DNA from: DASXKD01 sp963762735
GTDB taxonomy: Bacteria > Actinomycetota > Actinomycetes > Streptosporangiales > Streptosporangiaceae
Length of the DNA: 64,000 nt
Assembly (NCBI GenBank): GCA_963762735.1
Contig: CAVXMG010000029.1
Span: 1 to 64,000 of the forward strand
Direction of reading: 5' to 3'
Positions 54,946 through 63,262 of the stretch are shown piece by piece. Under the pieces are notes generated by a model. It did not search any database and was not told the DNA's origin. It was given only the letters and a program-made list of their open reading frames with translations. The stretch's first letter is position 1; each line of letters begins with the position of its first letter. Both the position numbers and the translations under genes were made by a program.

Positions 54946-56461
54946 ATGGCAGTGCGGAAGATCGCGCATCCGAGCATCGATGATCGCAAGGTGATGGGTT
55001 CGGAGGCCCGGGACCAGGCGCAGCTGTCGGGGCATGCGAAGTGGGCCCCTGCCGGGGACCGGCCGGATCCGGTCGCGTTGCTGGAGGAGCAGGATGTCAC
55101 CCGCGAACCGGATCTGGTGCCGGTGCGTCATGGCCGGATGATGGTCTCGCCGTTCACCTTCTACCGGGGCGCGGCCAAGATCATGGCGGCGGACCTGAAG
55201 GACACACCGGTGGCCGGGCTCGGTGTCCAACTGTGCGGCGACGCCCACCTGTCGAACTTCGGCCTGTTCGCCTCGCCCGAACGCAGACTGCTGTTCGACC
55301 TGAACGACTTCGACGAGACGCTCCCGGGGCCGTTCGAGTACGACGTGAAGCGGATGGCGGCGAGCTTCACGATCGCCGGCCGAAACAACGGATTCTCCGG
55401 GGCGGACACGCGCGCGGCGACGTTGGCTTCGGTGAGGGCCTACCGGGAGGCCATGGCAGCGTTCGCGCAGATGCCGACGATGGACCTCTGGTACGCCCAC
55501 CTGGACGAGGACGAGCTGATGGCCGCGATCCGTACCGCGGTGGCCGGGACGGCGAAGCAGGACAAGCTAGCGAAGAAGCAGGAGAAGCCGGGCAAGCAGG
55601 AGAAGGCTCCGAAGAAGCAGGATAAGCGGGCGGCGAAGGAGGAGGAGAAGGCGGCGAGGACAGCGGAGAAGCGGGCGGAGAAGATTCGCGAGAAGGCGCA
55701 CACCCGCGACAGCCTGCAGGCGCTCTCCAAGCTCGGCGAGGTGGTCGATGGAAGGTACCGGATCGTCAGCCAGCCACCGATCGTCGTCCCGGCGCGCGAC
55801 CTGGCCGCCACGTACGGTCTTTCCCCGAAGCAGGTCATGCCGGTGATCCGCGATCAGTTCCGCGCCTACCGGGCCACCCTGCAAGACGACCGGCGCCAGC
55901 TGCTGGAGCGCTTCGAGATCGTGGATGCGGCCCGCAAGGTCGTCGGTGTCGGCAGCGTCGGCACCCGGGCGTTCATCGTCCTGCTCCAGGGGCGCGACGC
56001 GCAGGATCCGCTGTTCCTGCAGATCAAGGAGGCGACAGCATCGGTTCTTGAGCCGTACGTGCGCAAGAGCCGGTACCGGCAGCACGGTGAGCGGGTGGTG
56101 CAGGGGCAGCGGATGATGCAGGCCGCCAGCGACATCTACCTCGGCTGGACCAAGGGGCTGGATGTGCGCCGCCACTTCTACTGGCGCCAGCTCCGCGATA
56201 TGAAGGGCTCGGCGGACCCCGAGCTGATGAGACCCGGTCGGGCTCACGTTTTACGCCCGCATCTGCGGGTGGACGCTGGCGCGGGCCCATGCCCGGTCCG
56301 GGGACCCGGTCGCCGTGGCCGCCTACCTGGGCGAGAGCGACGCGTTCGACAAATCGATCACCGACTTCTCGGAGCGGTACGCCGACCAGAACGAGCAGGA
56401 CTACCAGGCGTTCACCAAGGCGGTCCGGTCCGGCCGCCTGGAAGCGGCCGAAGGCGTCTGA
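54946..56461 (+). pseudogene. DUF2252 family protein, copy 2, one frameshift
   Basis: Highly similar at DNA and protein level to the gene at 36,684. The same blocks are present: FTFYRGAAKIMAADLKDTPV, LCGDAHLSNFG, LNDFDETLPGPFEYDVK, YLGWTKGLDVRRHFYWRQL. The Lys/Glu-rich linker (residues about 205-250: KQDKLAKKQEKPGKQ and onward) is longer and differs from copy 1. At about 56,230 a base change shifts the frame; the correct C-terminus (LTFYARICGWTLARAHARSG to LEAAEGV) continues in the next frame to 56,461. ATG 54,946 with GGGAGGTGGG upstream. Followed by an aquaporin gene. Confidence 0.87.
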
Positions 56462-56597
56462 GGGATCCGGCAGGGCTTGCCGGCGGCCGTCGCCGCGGGG
56501 AGGCGGGCAGCGACCGGTGCCTTCGAGGAAGACGCCGCCCTTATGGGTGAGCGGTGCAGGCACTGTCCCCCTACCCTGACCCCGATGTGAGGTAGCC

Positions 56598-57426
56598 ATG
56601 ACCGCGGAACAGCAAGCATCTGCGCCGGGCCCGCTGGGCCCGCTCGCTCGCTACGAGCGGAGCGTCATCGAGCGCATCAACGACTTCAACGACCCGCGGC
56701 AGGAGTGGCGGCGGCTGTTCTCCGAGCTGCTCGGCACCTTCTTCCTGGTGCTGGCGGCGGCCGGAGGGGGCATGATGGGCCACGCCTTCCCCGGCGTGAT
56801 CAGCCACACCGCCGCCGTCACCGCCCCGGCGCTGACGGTCATGGCCATCATCTTGTTCATGGGCAAGATCTCCGGCGCGCACCTGAACCCGGCCGTCAGC
56901 ATCGCCTTCGCCCTGCGCCGCGACTTCCCGTGGTGGCGGGTCCCCGGCTACATCATCGTGCAGCTGGCCGGGGCCACCCTCGCCGCCTTGTTCCTGCGCG
57001 CGGTCATCAACGTCTCGGCCATGTACGGGTCCAACTATCCCGCCCAGCGGCTACTCCGACCTGGCCGCGTTCTGGATGGAGCTGATCTTGACCCTGGGCC
57101 TGGTCAGCGTGATCCTGGGCACCGCGTCAGGGGCGCAGAACGTCGGCGTCATCGGCGCCTTCGGGGTCGGGGCGTATATCGCCCTGGCCGGCCTGTGGGG
57201 CAGTCCCATCTCGGGCGCCTCGATGAACCCGGCCCGCACCTTCGGCCCCGACCTGGCCTCCACCACCTTCACCGGCTACTGGGTCTACATCGCCGGGCCG
57301 ATCGCGGGCGCCGCGCTCGCTGTGGTCATCGCCTTCGTCCTGCGCGGCCGGGGCGGCGACAAATCCGCCCTCGGGGCCGCCCAAGGTGACCTGTTCACCG
57401 AAGGCTACGAGCCCGGCAAGTCCTGA
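56598..57426 (+). pseudogene. Aquaporin (MIP family), one frameshift
   Basis: About 276 codons. Both NPA boxes are present: ISGAHLNPAVSIAFAL in the first half and SGASMNPARTFGPDLAS in the second. Six hydrophobic helices in total. At about 57,045 the frame shifts by one base (NYPA then GYSDLAAFWMELILTLGLV). A 40-residue polar N-terminal extension (DFNDPRQEWRRLFSELLGT) is longer than in AqpZ. Water or glycerol selectivity cannot be told. The conservation on both sides means that the break may be an error in the sequence. Confidence 0.85.
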
Positions 57427-57631
57427 GGATCCGGAAACCCAGTGTGGGGCGTGAAGACATGCCCGTCACCCGCGAGCACGAGATGGGGAACTCCTGGCGG
57501 TCGTCTTGGCGGGGGCTTGGCGGGCGGCGCTGCCGCACGGGTGTCCGGGGAGTCACTCACCTGCGTGGGTGGAGTGCGCGGATCCAGTACCGGATGAAGA
57601 AGTCCGGACATGTTGGCGTCAGCTTCGGGTG

Positions 57632-57949
57632 TCACCAGCTGCTGGCAGTGAGCGGACCGGCGCTGTCTTGGTATGCGGCTGGCCGTCTGCGCGGCGGGAC
57701 GGGCTTCTCCCGGTCGATTTCACGAAGAATGGGCGTGAATATGGCCTCGTGGGCCGTAGCACCGTGCTTCTGCCTGATCGCGCGGAGCACACCCTTGCCA
57801 CTGGCTTCTCCCACCAGCTGGTCCAGGACGCGGTAGTCAACTTCCTGGCCGCTTGCCAGCTGGTCGTATGCGACCTGCGCGATCTTCGCCACGGTGGGAT
57901 GAGCAGCAGACTCATTCAGGATCATGAGCGTTGCGTCCTTGAGGTCCAT
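57632..57949 (-). CDS. Hypothetical small protein
   Basis: 105 residues with a regular, mostly helical look: MDLKDATLMILNESAAHPTV, then KIAQVAYDQLASGQEVDYRVLDQLVGEASGKGVLRAIRQKHG. The tail is Pro/Arg rich. I do not recognise a family and see no strong ribosome-binding site before the ATG. A neighbouring frame on the plus strand is less protein-like. Isolated between the aquaporin gene and a tRNA-Val fragment. Confidence 0.45.
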   Translation of the reverse strand: MDLKDATLMILNESAAHPTVAKIAQVAYDQLASGQEVDYRVLDQLVGEASGKGVLRAIRQKHGATAHEAIFTPILREIDREKPVPPRRRPAAYQDSAGPLTASSW

Positions 57950-58050
57950 GCCCGGGAGTCTATGACTGTCCCTGGAGAGGGTGTCAGGGGCATCAGCCAG
58001 GTAGACACCGAGCGGTTCCAGAACAACCGGCAGCGGCCATCATGCGACGA

Positions 58051-58072
58051 GTTCACACCGAGGAGGTCACTG
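58051..58072 (+). repeat. Short tRNA-Val fragment (22 bases)
   Basis: GTTCACACCGAGGAGGTCAC plus TG, identical to the anticodon loop-to-variable loop part of tRNA-Val (5,289-5,310); the T arm and acceptor are missing. It starts at exactly the same base as the 46-base copy at 53,486. Confidence 0.8.
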
Positions 58073-58223
58073 TTCCCGCATCTTCGACATCGCCTGGATC
58101 GGTTAACCAACGACGGCCCTCAACTTCAATCGCTCTCCGTGACGCGGAACGCCAGGCAGAACGCGTACAGTCCCACCCGCTCTGCGTGCCCGGGTGTTGG
58201 TGACGAGCCCGGCCGGGGTCAGC

Positions 58224-58946
58224 TTAGATTTGGGCTGTCTGTGGTGGCTGTGGGTTACGTTCTGCGGGTGGCAGCGGGCGCGCGGGGGGCGCGGTGGTGG
58301 CGGCGGGAGACCGGCCTGCTGATGTCCACAGTGCTGCGGCGAGGATGATCGAGCCTGCGGCAAGTAGTATGCCGTGCGCGATCCGGACTGCGGCTGGGCT
58401 GAAGAACTGCGGAAGGAATAGGGCAAATCCGGCGGCGAACAAGATGGCGCTGGTTCGGGGCAGGACGTGGGAGCGCCATACGGCGATGGCCGCCATGATG
58501 GCTGCGGTGGCGATGAGCAATAGCCCGGCGCCGAAGATCGTCATAGCGAGCGGCTGGTAGCGCACCGCGTGGATCAGGTTGAGCAGCCCGGTTTTGGGCC
58601 CGTCGGGTCCGGCGATCGCGTGTAGGCCGAAGTCCTCAGCTCCGTAGTAGGGAAGTGTCAGGCCTGAGCCGATCCAGGCGAGTACGGCCGCGGTCAGGGC
58701 CAGTGGCTCGGCCTTGGTGGTGGCGATGGCCGCGCGCAGGGCCAGCAGTCCCAGCGGCATGAGGATGAAGCCGAGCATCGCGAAGAAATGGGCAGCTACC
58801 CAAGCGGTGGAACTCATCGAGGCGGTGGCCCCGGCTACGGTGCTTTCGTTGTGCCAGGGCCGCAGCGCCGGGTAGGCCAGGAACAAAACGCCGGCGACGG
58901 CCAGTGCGGCAGCGCCCGCGCGGATGCGGGTCGCGGACGTGGACAT
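58224..58946 (-). CDS. Hypothetical membrane protein, TetR-linked
   Basis: 240 residues from ATG 58,946, preceded by AAAGGAGA. About six or seven helices: RAGAAALAVAGVLFLAYPAL, TAWVAAHFFAMLGFILMPLGLLAL, LALTAAVLAWIGSGLTL, LAMTIFGAGLLLIATAAIMAAIAVW, AILFAAGFALFLPQFF, IAHGILLAAGSIILAAALW; Pro-rich cytoplasmic tail. 32 bases behind the TetR gene on the same strand, so co-transcribed with and probably repressed by it. Substrate unknown. Confidence 0.8.
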   Translation of the reverse strand: MSTSATRIRAGAAALAVAGVLFLAYPALRPWHNESTVAGATASMSSTAWVAAHFFAMLGFILMPLGLLALRAAIATTKAEPLALTAAVLAWIGSGLTLPYYGAEDFGLHAIAGPDGPKTGLLNLIHAVRYQPLAMTIFGAGLLLIATAAIMAAIAVWRSHVLPRTSAILFAAGFALFLPQFFSPAAVRIAHGILLAAGSIILAAALWTSAGRSPAATTAPPARPLPPAERNPQPPQTAQI

Positions 58947-58978
58947 GTGCTTCTCCTTTGGTGGTGAACTGTGGCGGG

Positions 58979-59545
58979 TCAGCGCCGGGGCAGCGATGCG
59001 AGGTACATCTGGATGAGCTGTTCGTAGGTCTCGGTGGGGTCCTCGGCCAGGCCGAACCCGCCGCTGGATTCGATGGAGGCAAAGCCATGGACGATCACGC
59101 GCAGGCACCGCGTGGCGTGGATTGCAGCGGCGCCGTCCAGGTCGTACTCCCGCAATACGGCCAGGAAGACCTCGACAAGGCGGGCCGCTGGCAGTGCCAG
59201 CGCCGGGTCATGCATCGGGTCCGGCGGCACCGACAGGTAGCGGGCGGGATGTTCCACGCCGTAGGCGCGCAGCCGTCTCATCAGCGCGGCGATCGCTGCG
59301 TCCCCGCTCAGTCCCAGGACGGCCGTCGTGGCCACCTCGGTCATTTCGGCGAGGACCCGGGCAGCCACCCGTGACCGGAGCTCAGCCAGGCTCGTGACGT
59401 GCTTGTACAGCGACGGTGCGGCAACTCCGGCCCGGGCCGCGACCACCGACAACGCCAGCGCGTCAGGCCCTTGCTCGTCGACGATGGCGAGTGCGACATC
59501 GACGACGCTGTCGGTATTGAGCCCTGCCCTAGGCACTGCTGGCAC
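58979..59545 (-). CDS. TetR/AcrR family transcriptional regulator
   Basis: 188 residues from GTG 59,545 (a TTG one codon earlier is the alternative). Helix-turn-helix near the N-terminus: DSVVDVALAIVDEQGPDALALSVVAARAGVAAPSLYKHVTSLAELRSRV. The C-terminal ligand domain includes YGVEHPARYLSVPPDP and HGFASIESSGGFGLAEDPTETYEQLI, the WHG-type pattern. A perfect 20-base palindrome lies 16 bases upstream of the start. First gene of a two-gene unit with the membrane protein. Confidence 0.92.
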   Translation of the reverse strand: MPAVPRAGLNTDSVVDVALAIVDEQGPDALALSVVAARAGVAAPSLYKHVTSLAELRSRVAARVLAEMTEVATTAVLGLSGDAAIAALMRRLRAYGVEHPARYLSVPPDPMHDPALALPAARLVEVFLAVLREYDLDGAAAIHATRCLRVIVHGFASIESSGGFGLAEDPTETYEQLIQMYLASLPRR

Positions 59546-59560
59546 CAAGATGGCTATGCC

Positions 59561-59580
59561 TCATAGCTTTAAAGCTATGA
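59561..59580. promoter_or_regulatory. Perfect 20-base palindrome, TetR operator
   Basis: TCATAGCTTTAAAGCTATGA reads the same on both strands and sits just upstream of the TetR start. It is AT-rich in a GC-rich background and most likely overlaps the promoter, giving autorepression. Confidence 0.8.
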
Positions 59581-59727
59581 CTATAAGCCTTCGGTGTCAA
59601 ACGCCCGGGGAACCCGGCCCGGCAAGTGCCTGGACGCGCAGCGGCCGTGCCAGCCGACGGCCCGGGGAGCACCCGCGGTCAGGCCGAAGTATTCCTGTCG
59701 GTCGGCTGGGCACGTGCGATGCCAGGG

Positions 59728-60513
59728 TCAGGCCCTGGCCACCAGGTACCGGAACACGTTCTCCTGCCGGTAGCTGCCATCTGACTTGCGACTGCCAGCG
59801 AATGCCCTGGTCAACGCGCCGCGGACGGCCGGAAGCCCGGAACGCTGGATGGCTGCGCGTGCAGGGCCCGAGCTGAGCTGTGTGCGGACCGCTGTCGCAA
59901 GGTCGGGGTAGATCAGCGGGTTGGGCACGTCCCTGACGGCCACTGGAGTGAGGCCAGCGGTGGCGGCGAGCTGCTCGAGCTGGCCGTCTTCACTCCAGGC
60001 GATGGCACCCGGCGCACCGGGCGGCACGGGCGGCAGCAGCGGGCCCAGCTCAGCGAACATCACACCGCTCTCGCACTGTGCGGGCGGGCCCCAGACCACC
60101 ACGCTGATGAGCCCGCCGGGCTTGGTCACCTGGCTCATGTTCTTGAGGGCAGCGACCGGGTCGGCGGCGTACTGCACCGAGTTGAACGCCGTGATTACAT
60201 CGAATTCGCCCGCATCGAAGGGCAGCGGGTCTTCGAGGTCTGCGACGGCGAGGGAGGCACCTGGGACGCGCTCGCGGACGATATCGAGCAGGGCCGGGGT
60301 CGCGTCGATTCCCGATACCGTGGCACCCCGTCTGGCGGCCAGCAGCATTGCGAATCCGCCACCGCAGCCCACGTCGAGCAGCGTGGTTCCCTGGCTCACC
60401 TTGGCCTCATCCAGGACCGCCTCATAGAACGGCGTGCACATCGGCTCGTTGTAGTCCGACCAATCACGCGCGCCTGGACCCCATAGCTCGGCTTGTTCTT
60501 TGCCTGTTCCCAT
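59728..60513 (-). CDS. Class I SAM-dependent methyltransferase
   Basis: 261 residues from ATG 60,513, preceded by AGGAAAGGGAAC. Motif I TTLLDVGCGGGFAMLLAARRG, motif II region SGIDATPALLDIVRERVPGASLAVADLEDPLPF, then FDVITAFNSVQYAADPVAALKNMSQVTKPGGLISVVVWG. This is the Methyltransf_11 layout of small-molecule methyltransferases (UbiE-like). The C-terminal 90 residues are more variable. Substrate unknown. It is divergent from the ATPase remnant to the right. Confidence 0.9.
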   Translation of the reverse strand: MGTGKEQAELWGPGARDWSDYNEPMCTPFYEAVLDEAKVSQGTTLLDVGCGGGFAMLLAARRGATVSGIDATPALLDIVRERVPGASLAVADLEDPLPFDAGEFDVITAFNSVQYAADPVAALKNMSQVTKPGGLISVVVWGPPAQCESGVMFAELGPLLPPVPPGAPGAIAWSEDGQLEQLAATAGLTPVAVRDVPNPLIYPDLATAVRTQLSSGPARAAIQRSGLPAVRGALTRAFAGSRKSDGSYRQENVFRYLVARA

Positions 60514-60811
60514 GACCGTTCCCTTTCCTGTTCCTGAGAGGACCGGCTCGCCGTCTGTGGCTTCCTGGCCGGGTTCCTTTGGCCTTGGCCTATCGTTGGC
60601 TGGCCCGCTGACCAGGCGCATCGGTAGAAACGCGTATCCGGCCACGCATTTGAGGGCGGCAGGCCCATGCCGTCGCCGAACACGTGCTGGCCCGATGCCC
60701 GGCTTGCTGGGGAGAACGCGTATCCGCGCACGTATCCGGTGGGTGCGGCCGCACGTGCGCAGCCTTCGGCTGCCACCGCTGGCTGACTTGGCCGCGGAGC
60801 ATAATGATCTG

Positions 60812-61480
60812 GTGGCGGACCTGCTGTGCCCTGTGCTCATTGGCCGCGATACGGAGTCCCGGCAGCTGCGGTCCGCGCTCGGGGCGGCCCAGAGCGGCAT
60901 GGGCGGGATGGTGTTCCTCACTGGCGAGGCCGGAATCGGCAAGTCCCGGCTGGCCAGCGAGCTGGCCGACGAGGCGCGGGCACGTGGGGCAACGGTGTTT
61001 GCCGGGCGTGCGGTGCCCACCAGCGTTACCGTCCCGTACCGGCCGCTGACAGAGGCACTGCTGCAAGCGCTGCGCGAGCGCACGCTTCCCGACGACCCTG
61101 GCCTGACTCCGTGGCTGCCCGCGCTACGGGCAATGATCCCCACAATCGCCGGCCCCAGGGGTGATGGTCACAGCGATCACGCGGCCCCGGTACGTGGCGA
61201 GGCGATGCTACAGTTCCTGCGACGTTTCGCCGGCGCCGCCGGTCTGCTGCTGGTACTCGAAGACCTGCACTGGGCCGACCCGGACACGCTCGCAGTCGTG
61301 GAGTACCTGAGCGACAACCTGTCCGCCGAAAGCGTGCTCTGCGTGGCCACCTGCCGGAGTGACACTACGCCGGCGGGAGCCGAGCTGGTGAACCGGCTGA
61401 CCGGTCGCCGCGCCGCCTCGCAATTGGCCCTCGGCCGGCTGACCGCCGGAGGATGGCACGCGCTTGCGTCTTCCTGGCGA
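60812..61480 (+). pseudogene. LuxR-type AAA ATPase regulator, N-terminal remnant
   Basis: About 220 codons of an LAL-type ATPase: LIGRDTESRQLRSALGAAQSG, Walker A GEAGIGKSRL, PYRPLTEALLQALR, Walker B-like LLVLEDLHWADPDTLAVVEYL, SVLCVATCRSD. The similarity ends near 61,470; the rest of the ATPase, the helical repeats and the LuxR domain (several hundred residues) are missing. The open frame runs on into the redoxin gene, but the joining 45 codons are not protein-like, so it is not a fusion gene. Confidence 0.75.
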
Positions 61481-61624
61481 GGCGGACGTGTGGGTAGAAG
61501 CGCCGACGGGCACGCCTACCGGCAGGCACGCACGTGCCTCCCGGTACAGCCAGTTCCTTACAGCAAACAGACATGTGCACCGGCTACGTCGCACCCGCGG
61601 CGTCAGAGGAGAGGCGGTCCCCCC

Positions 61625-62239
61625 GTGCGTTCCGACATCGTCCCCGGCGGCACCTTCCCCGATTATGCGCTGCCCGACCACACCGGCACCGTCCGCACGC
61701 TGAGCGAGCTCCAGGGCCGGGATCCGCTGATCCTCACGCTCGCGCGTGGCAACTACTGCCCGAAAGAGCACCGGCAGCACCTGGAGCTGGCCGGGCACTA
61801 CCCGGAGATCGCGGTGGCTTATACACAGGTGGCCACGATCGCCACCGACGACCATCACACGCTGCAGGAGTTCCGCAACTCGGTCGGCGCCCAGTGGCCC
61901 TTCCTGTCCGACCCCGGGCGGATTGTCCAAAAGGATCTCGACATCGGGGAGTACACCGACCCCGAGCACGACCCGATGATCCCGCACACCCTTGTGCTCA
62001 AGCCGGGCCTGGTCGTCCACAGCATCTACAACGGCTACTGGTTCTGGGGCCGCCCGTCGTTCTACGAGCTGTGGCGCGACCTGCGCGCGGCCACCGCCGA
62101 GATCCGCCCGGACTGGGATCTGAGCACCCCGGGGCTGCGCGCGGCCTGGGACGCCGGCGACTACTCGAAGTTTCACGGATGGGACAGGCGGTCCCCCGGG
62201 TCAAGGCCGACCTCGTATGTCGAGCCGGGCAAGGGGTGA
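61625..62239 (+). CDS. Redoxin / peroxiredoxin-like protein
   Basis: 204 residues from GTG 61,625, preceded by AGGAGAGGCGG. AhpC/TSA-type thioredoxin fold: GGTFPDYALPDHTGTVRTLSELQGRDPLILTLARGNYCPKEHRQHLELAG, with the likely redox Cys45 in GNYCPKEH. It continues with VATIATDDHHTLQEFRNSVGAQWPFLSDP and HTLVLKPGLVVHSIYNGYWFWGRPS. The peroxidatic P-x-x-x-T/S-x-x-C pattern is altered, so the activity may be thiol-dependent reduction rather than classical peroxidase. Its stop overlaps a possible start of the next gene. Confidence 0.82.
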   Translation: MRSDIVPGGTFPDYALPDHTGTVRTLSELQGRDPLILTLARGNYCPKEHRQHLELAGHYPEIAVAYTQVATIATDDHHTLQEFRNSVGAQWPFLSDPGRIVQKDLDIGEYTDPEHDPMIPHTLVLKPGLVVHSIYNGYWFWGRPSFYELWRDLRAATAEIRPDWDLSTPGLRAAWDAGDYSKFHGWDRRSPGSRPTSYVEPGKG

Positions 62240-62244
62240 ACGCG

Positions 62245-63195
62245 ATGCGCACACCGGTGTGCGAGTTGCTTGGGATTGAACACCCGATCGTCCTGGCGCC
62301 CATGGTTGCGGTTCCCCCTCTGGCCGCGGCGGTTTCGAATGCCGGCGCGCTCGGCATGGTGACGCTGACGTGGTCAGAAGACGTCGGAGCCGTGGTTCGG
62401 GAGACGGCGGCGCTGACCGCGCGGCCGTTTTGCGGCAACCTAGTGCTCACCGAAGATCGTCACCGTCGCCTTGACCAGGCCCTCGAGGCCGGCTTGCGGA
62501 TCGTGTCGTTTTTCTTGGGTGATCCCAGCGGCTACATCGAGCCCGTGCACGACGCCGGGGGAATTGTCATGCACACGGTCGGCAGTGCCGAGGAAGCACG
62601 GCGGGCAGTCGCGGCCGGCGTGGACGTGGTCGTCGCGCAGGGCTGGGAGGCCGGCGGGCACGTTTGGGGCACCGTCGCGACATTGCCGCTGGTGCCCGCC
62701 GTGGTGGACGCGGTGGCGCCGGTGCCGGTGATCGCGGCTGGCGGGATCGGTGACGCCCGCGGAGTCGCCGCGGTGCTCGCCCTGGGCGCCCAGGGCGCGT
62801 GGCTGGGCACGCGGTTCCTGCTGGCCGAGGAGATGCCGATCCACGAGGACTACCGGCGCCGGCTGATAGCCGCGGCCGAGACCGATCCCCAGCGGTACCC
62901 CAACCTGTACTCGGTCGGGTGGCCCGATTCTCCGCACCGCGCGCTCCGCAACTCGACCGCCGACGCGTGGCAGGCCGCAGGCCGCCCCCCGCTCGCGCAG
63001 CGGCCAGGAGCGGGCGACGTGATCGCGCACTTCGCCTCCGGCGAAGCAATCGTCCGCTACGAGCCAGCACCGCCGATGGCCGGGACCACCGGTGACATCG
63101 AAGCACTCTCGATGTGGGCCGGACAGGGCGTCGCACTCGCGAGGAAGTCCCAGTCAGCGGCGGACATCGTGACTGAGCTCACCTCCCACCTGTAA
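62245..63195 (+). CDS. Nitronate monooxygenase family protein
   Basis: 316 residues from ATG 62,245 with AAGGGG upstream; a GTG at 62,236 overlapping the redoxin stop is the alternative. FMN-binding TIM barrel: IEHPIVLAPMVAVPPLAAAVSNAGALGMVTL, RPFCGNLVL, VVAQGWEAGGHVWG (catalytic-region His in GWEAGGH), VPVIAAGGIGDARGVAAVLALGAQGAWLGTRFLLAEE (phosphate-binding GGI and GTRF). Known members oxidise nitronates such as propionate-3-nitronate. Co-transcribed with the redoxin gene, which suggests a detoxification unit. Confidence 0.92.
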   Translation: MRTPVCELLGIEHPIVLAPMVAVPPLAAAVSNAGALGMVTLTWSEDVGAVVRETAALTARPFCGNLVLTEDRHRRLDQALEAGLRIVSFFLGDPSGYIEPVHDAGGIVMHTVGSAEEARRAVAAGVDVVVAQGWEAGGHVWGTVATLPLVPAVVDAVAPVPVIAAGGIGDARGVAAVLALGAQGAWLGTRFLLAEEMPIHEDYRRRLIAAAETDPQRYPNLYSVGWPDSPHRALRNSTADAWQAAGRPPLAQRPGAGDVIAHFASGEAIVRYEPAPPMAGTTGDIEALSMWAGQGVALARKSQSAADIVTELTSHL

Positions 63196-63262
63196 CCCGG
63201 GCCGAAGGCGCTCGCGTAATCGGCAGGGCTTTCATGCTGCCTGGGTCCGCTGGCGGAGCTGT

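Noticed and set aside
60812..62239. ATPase-redoxin fusion protein from one long open frame
   Set aside because: The joining 45 codons are not protein-like and the redoxin has its own ribosome-binding site and start.
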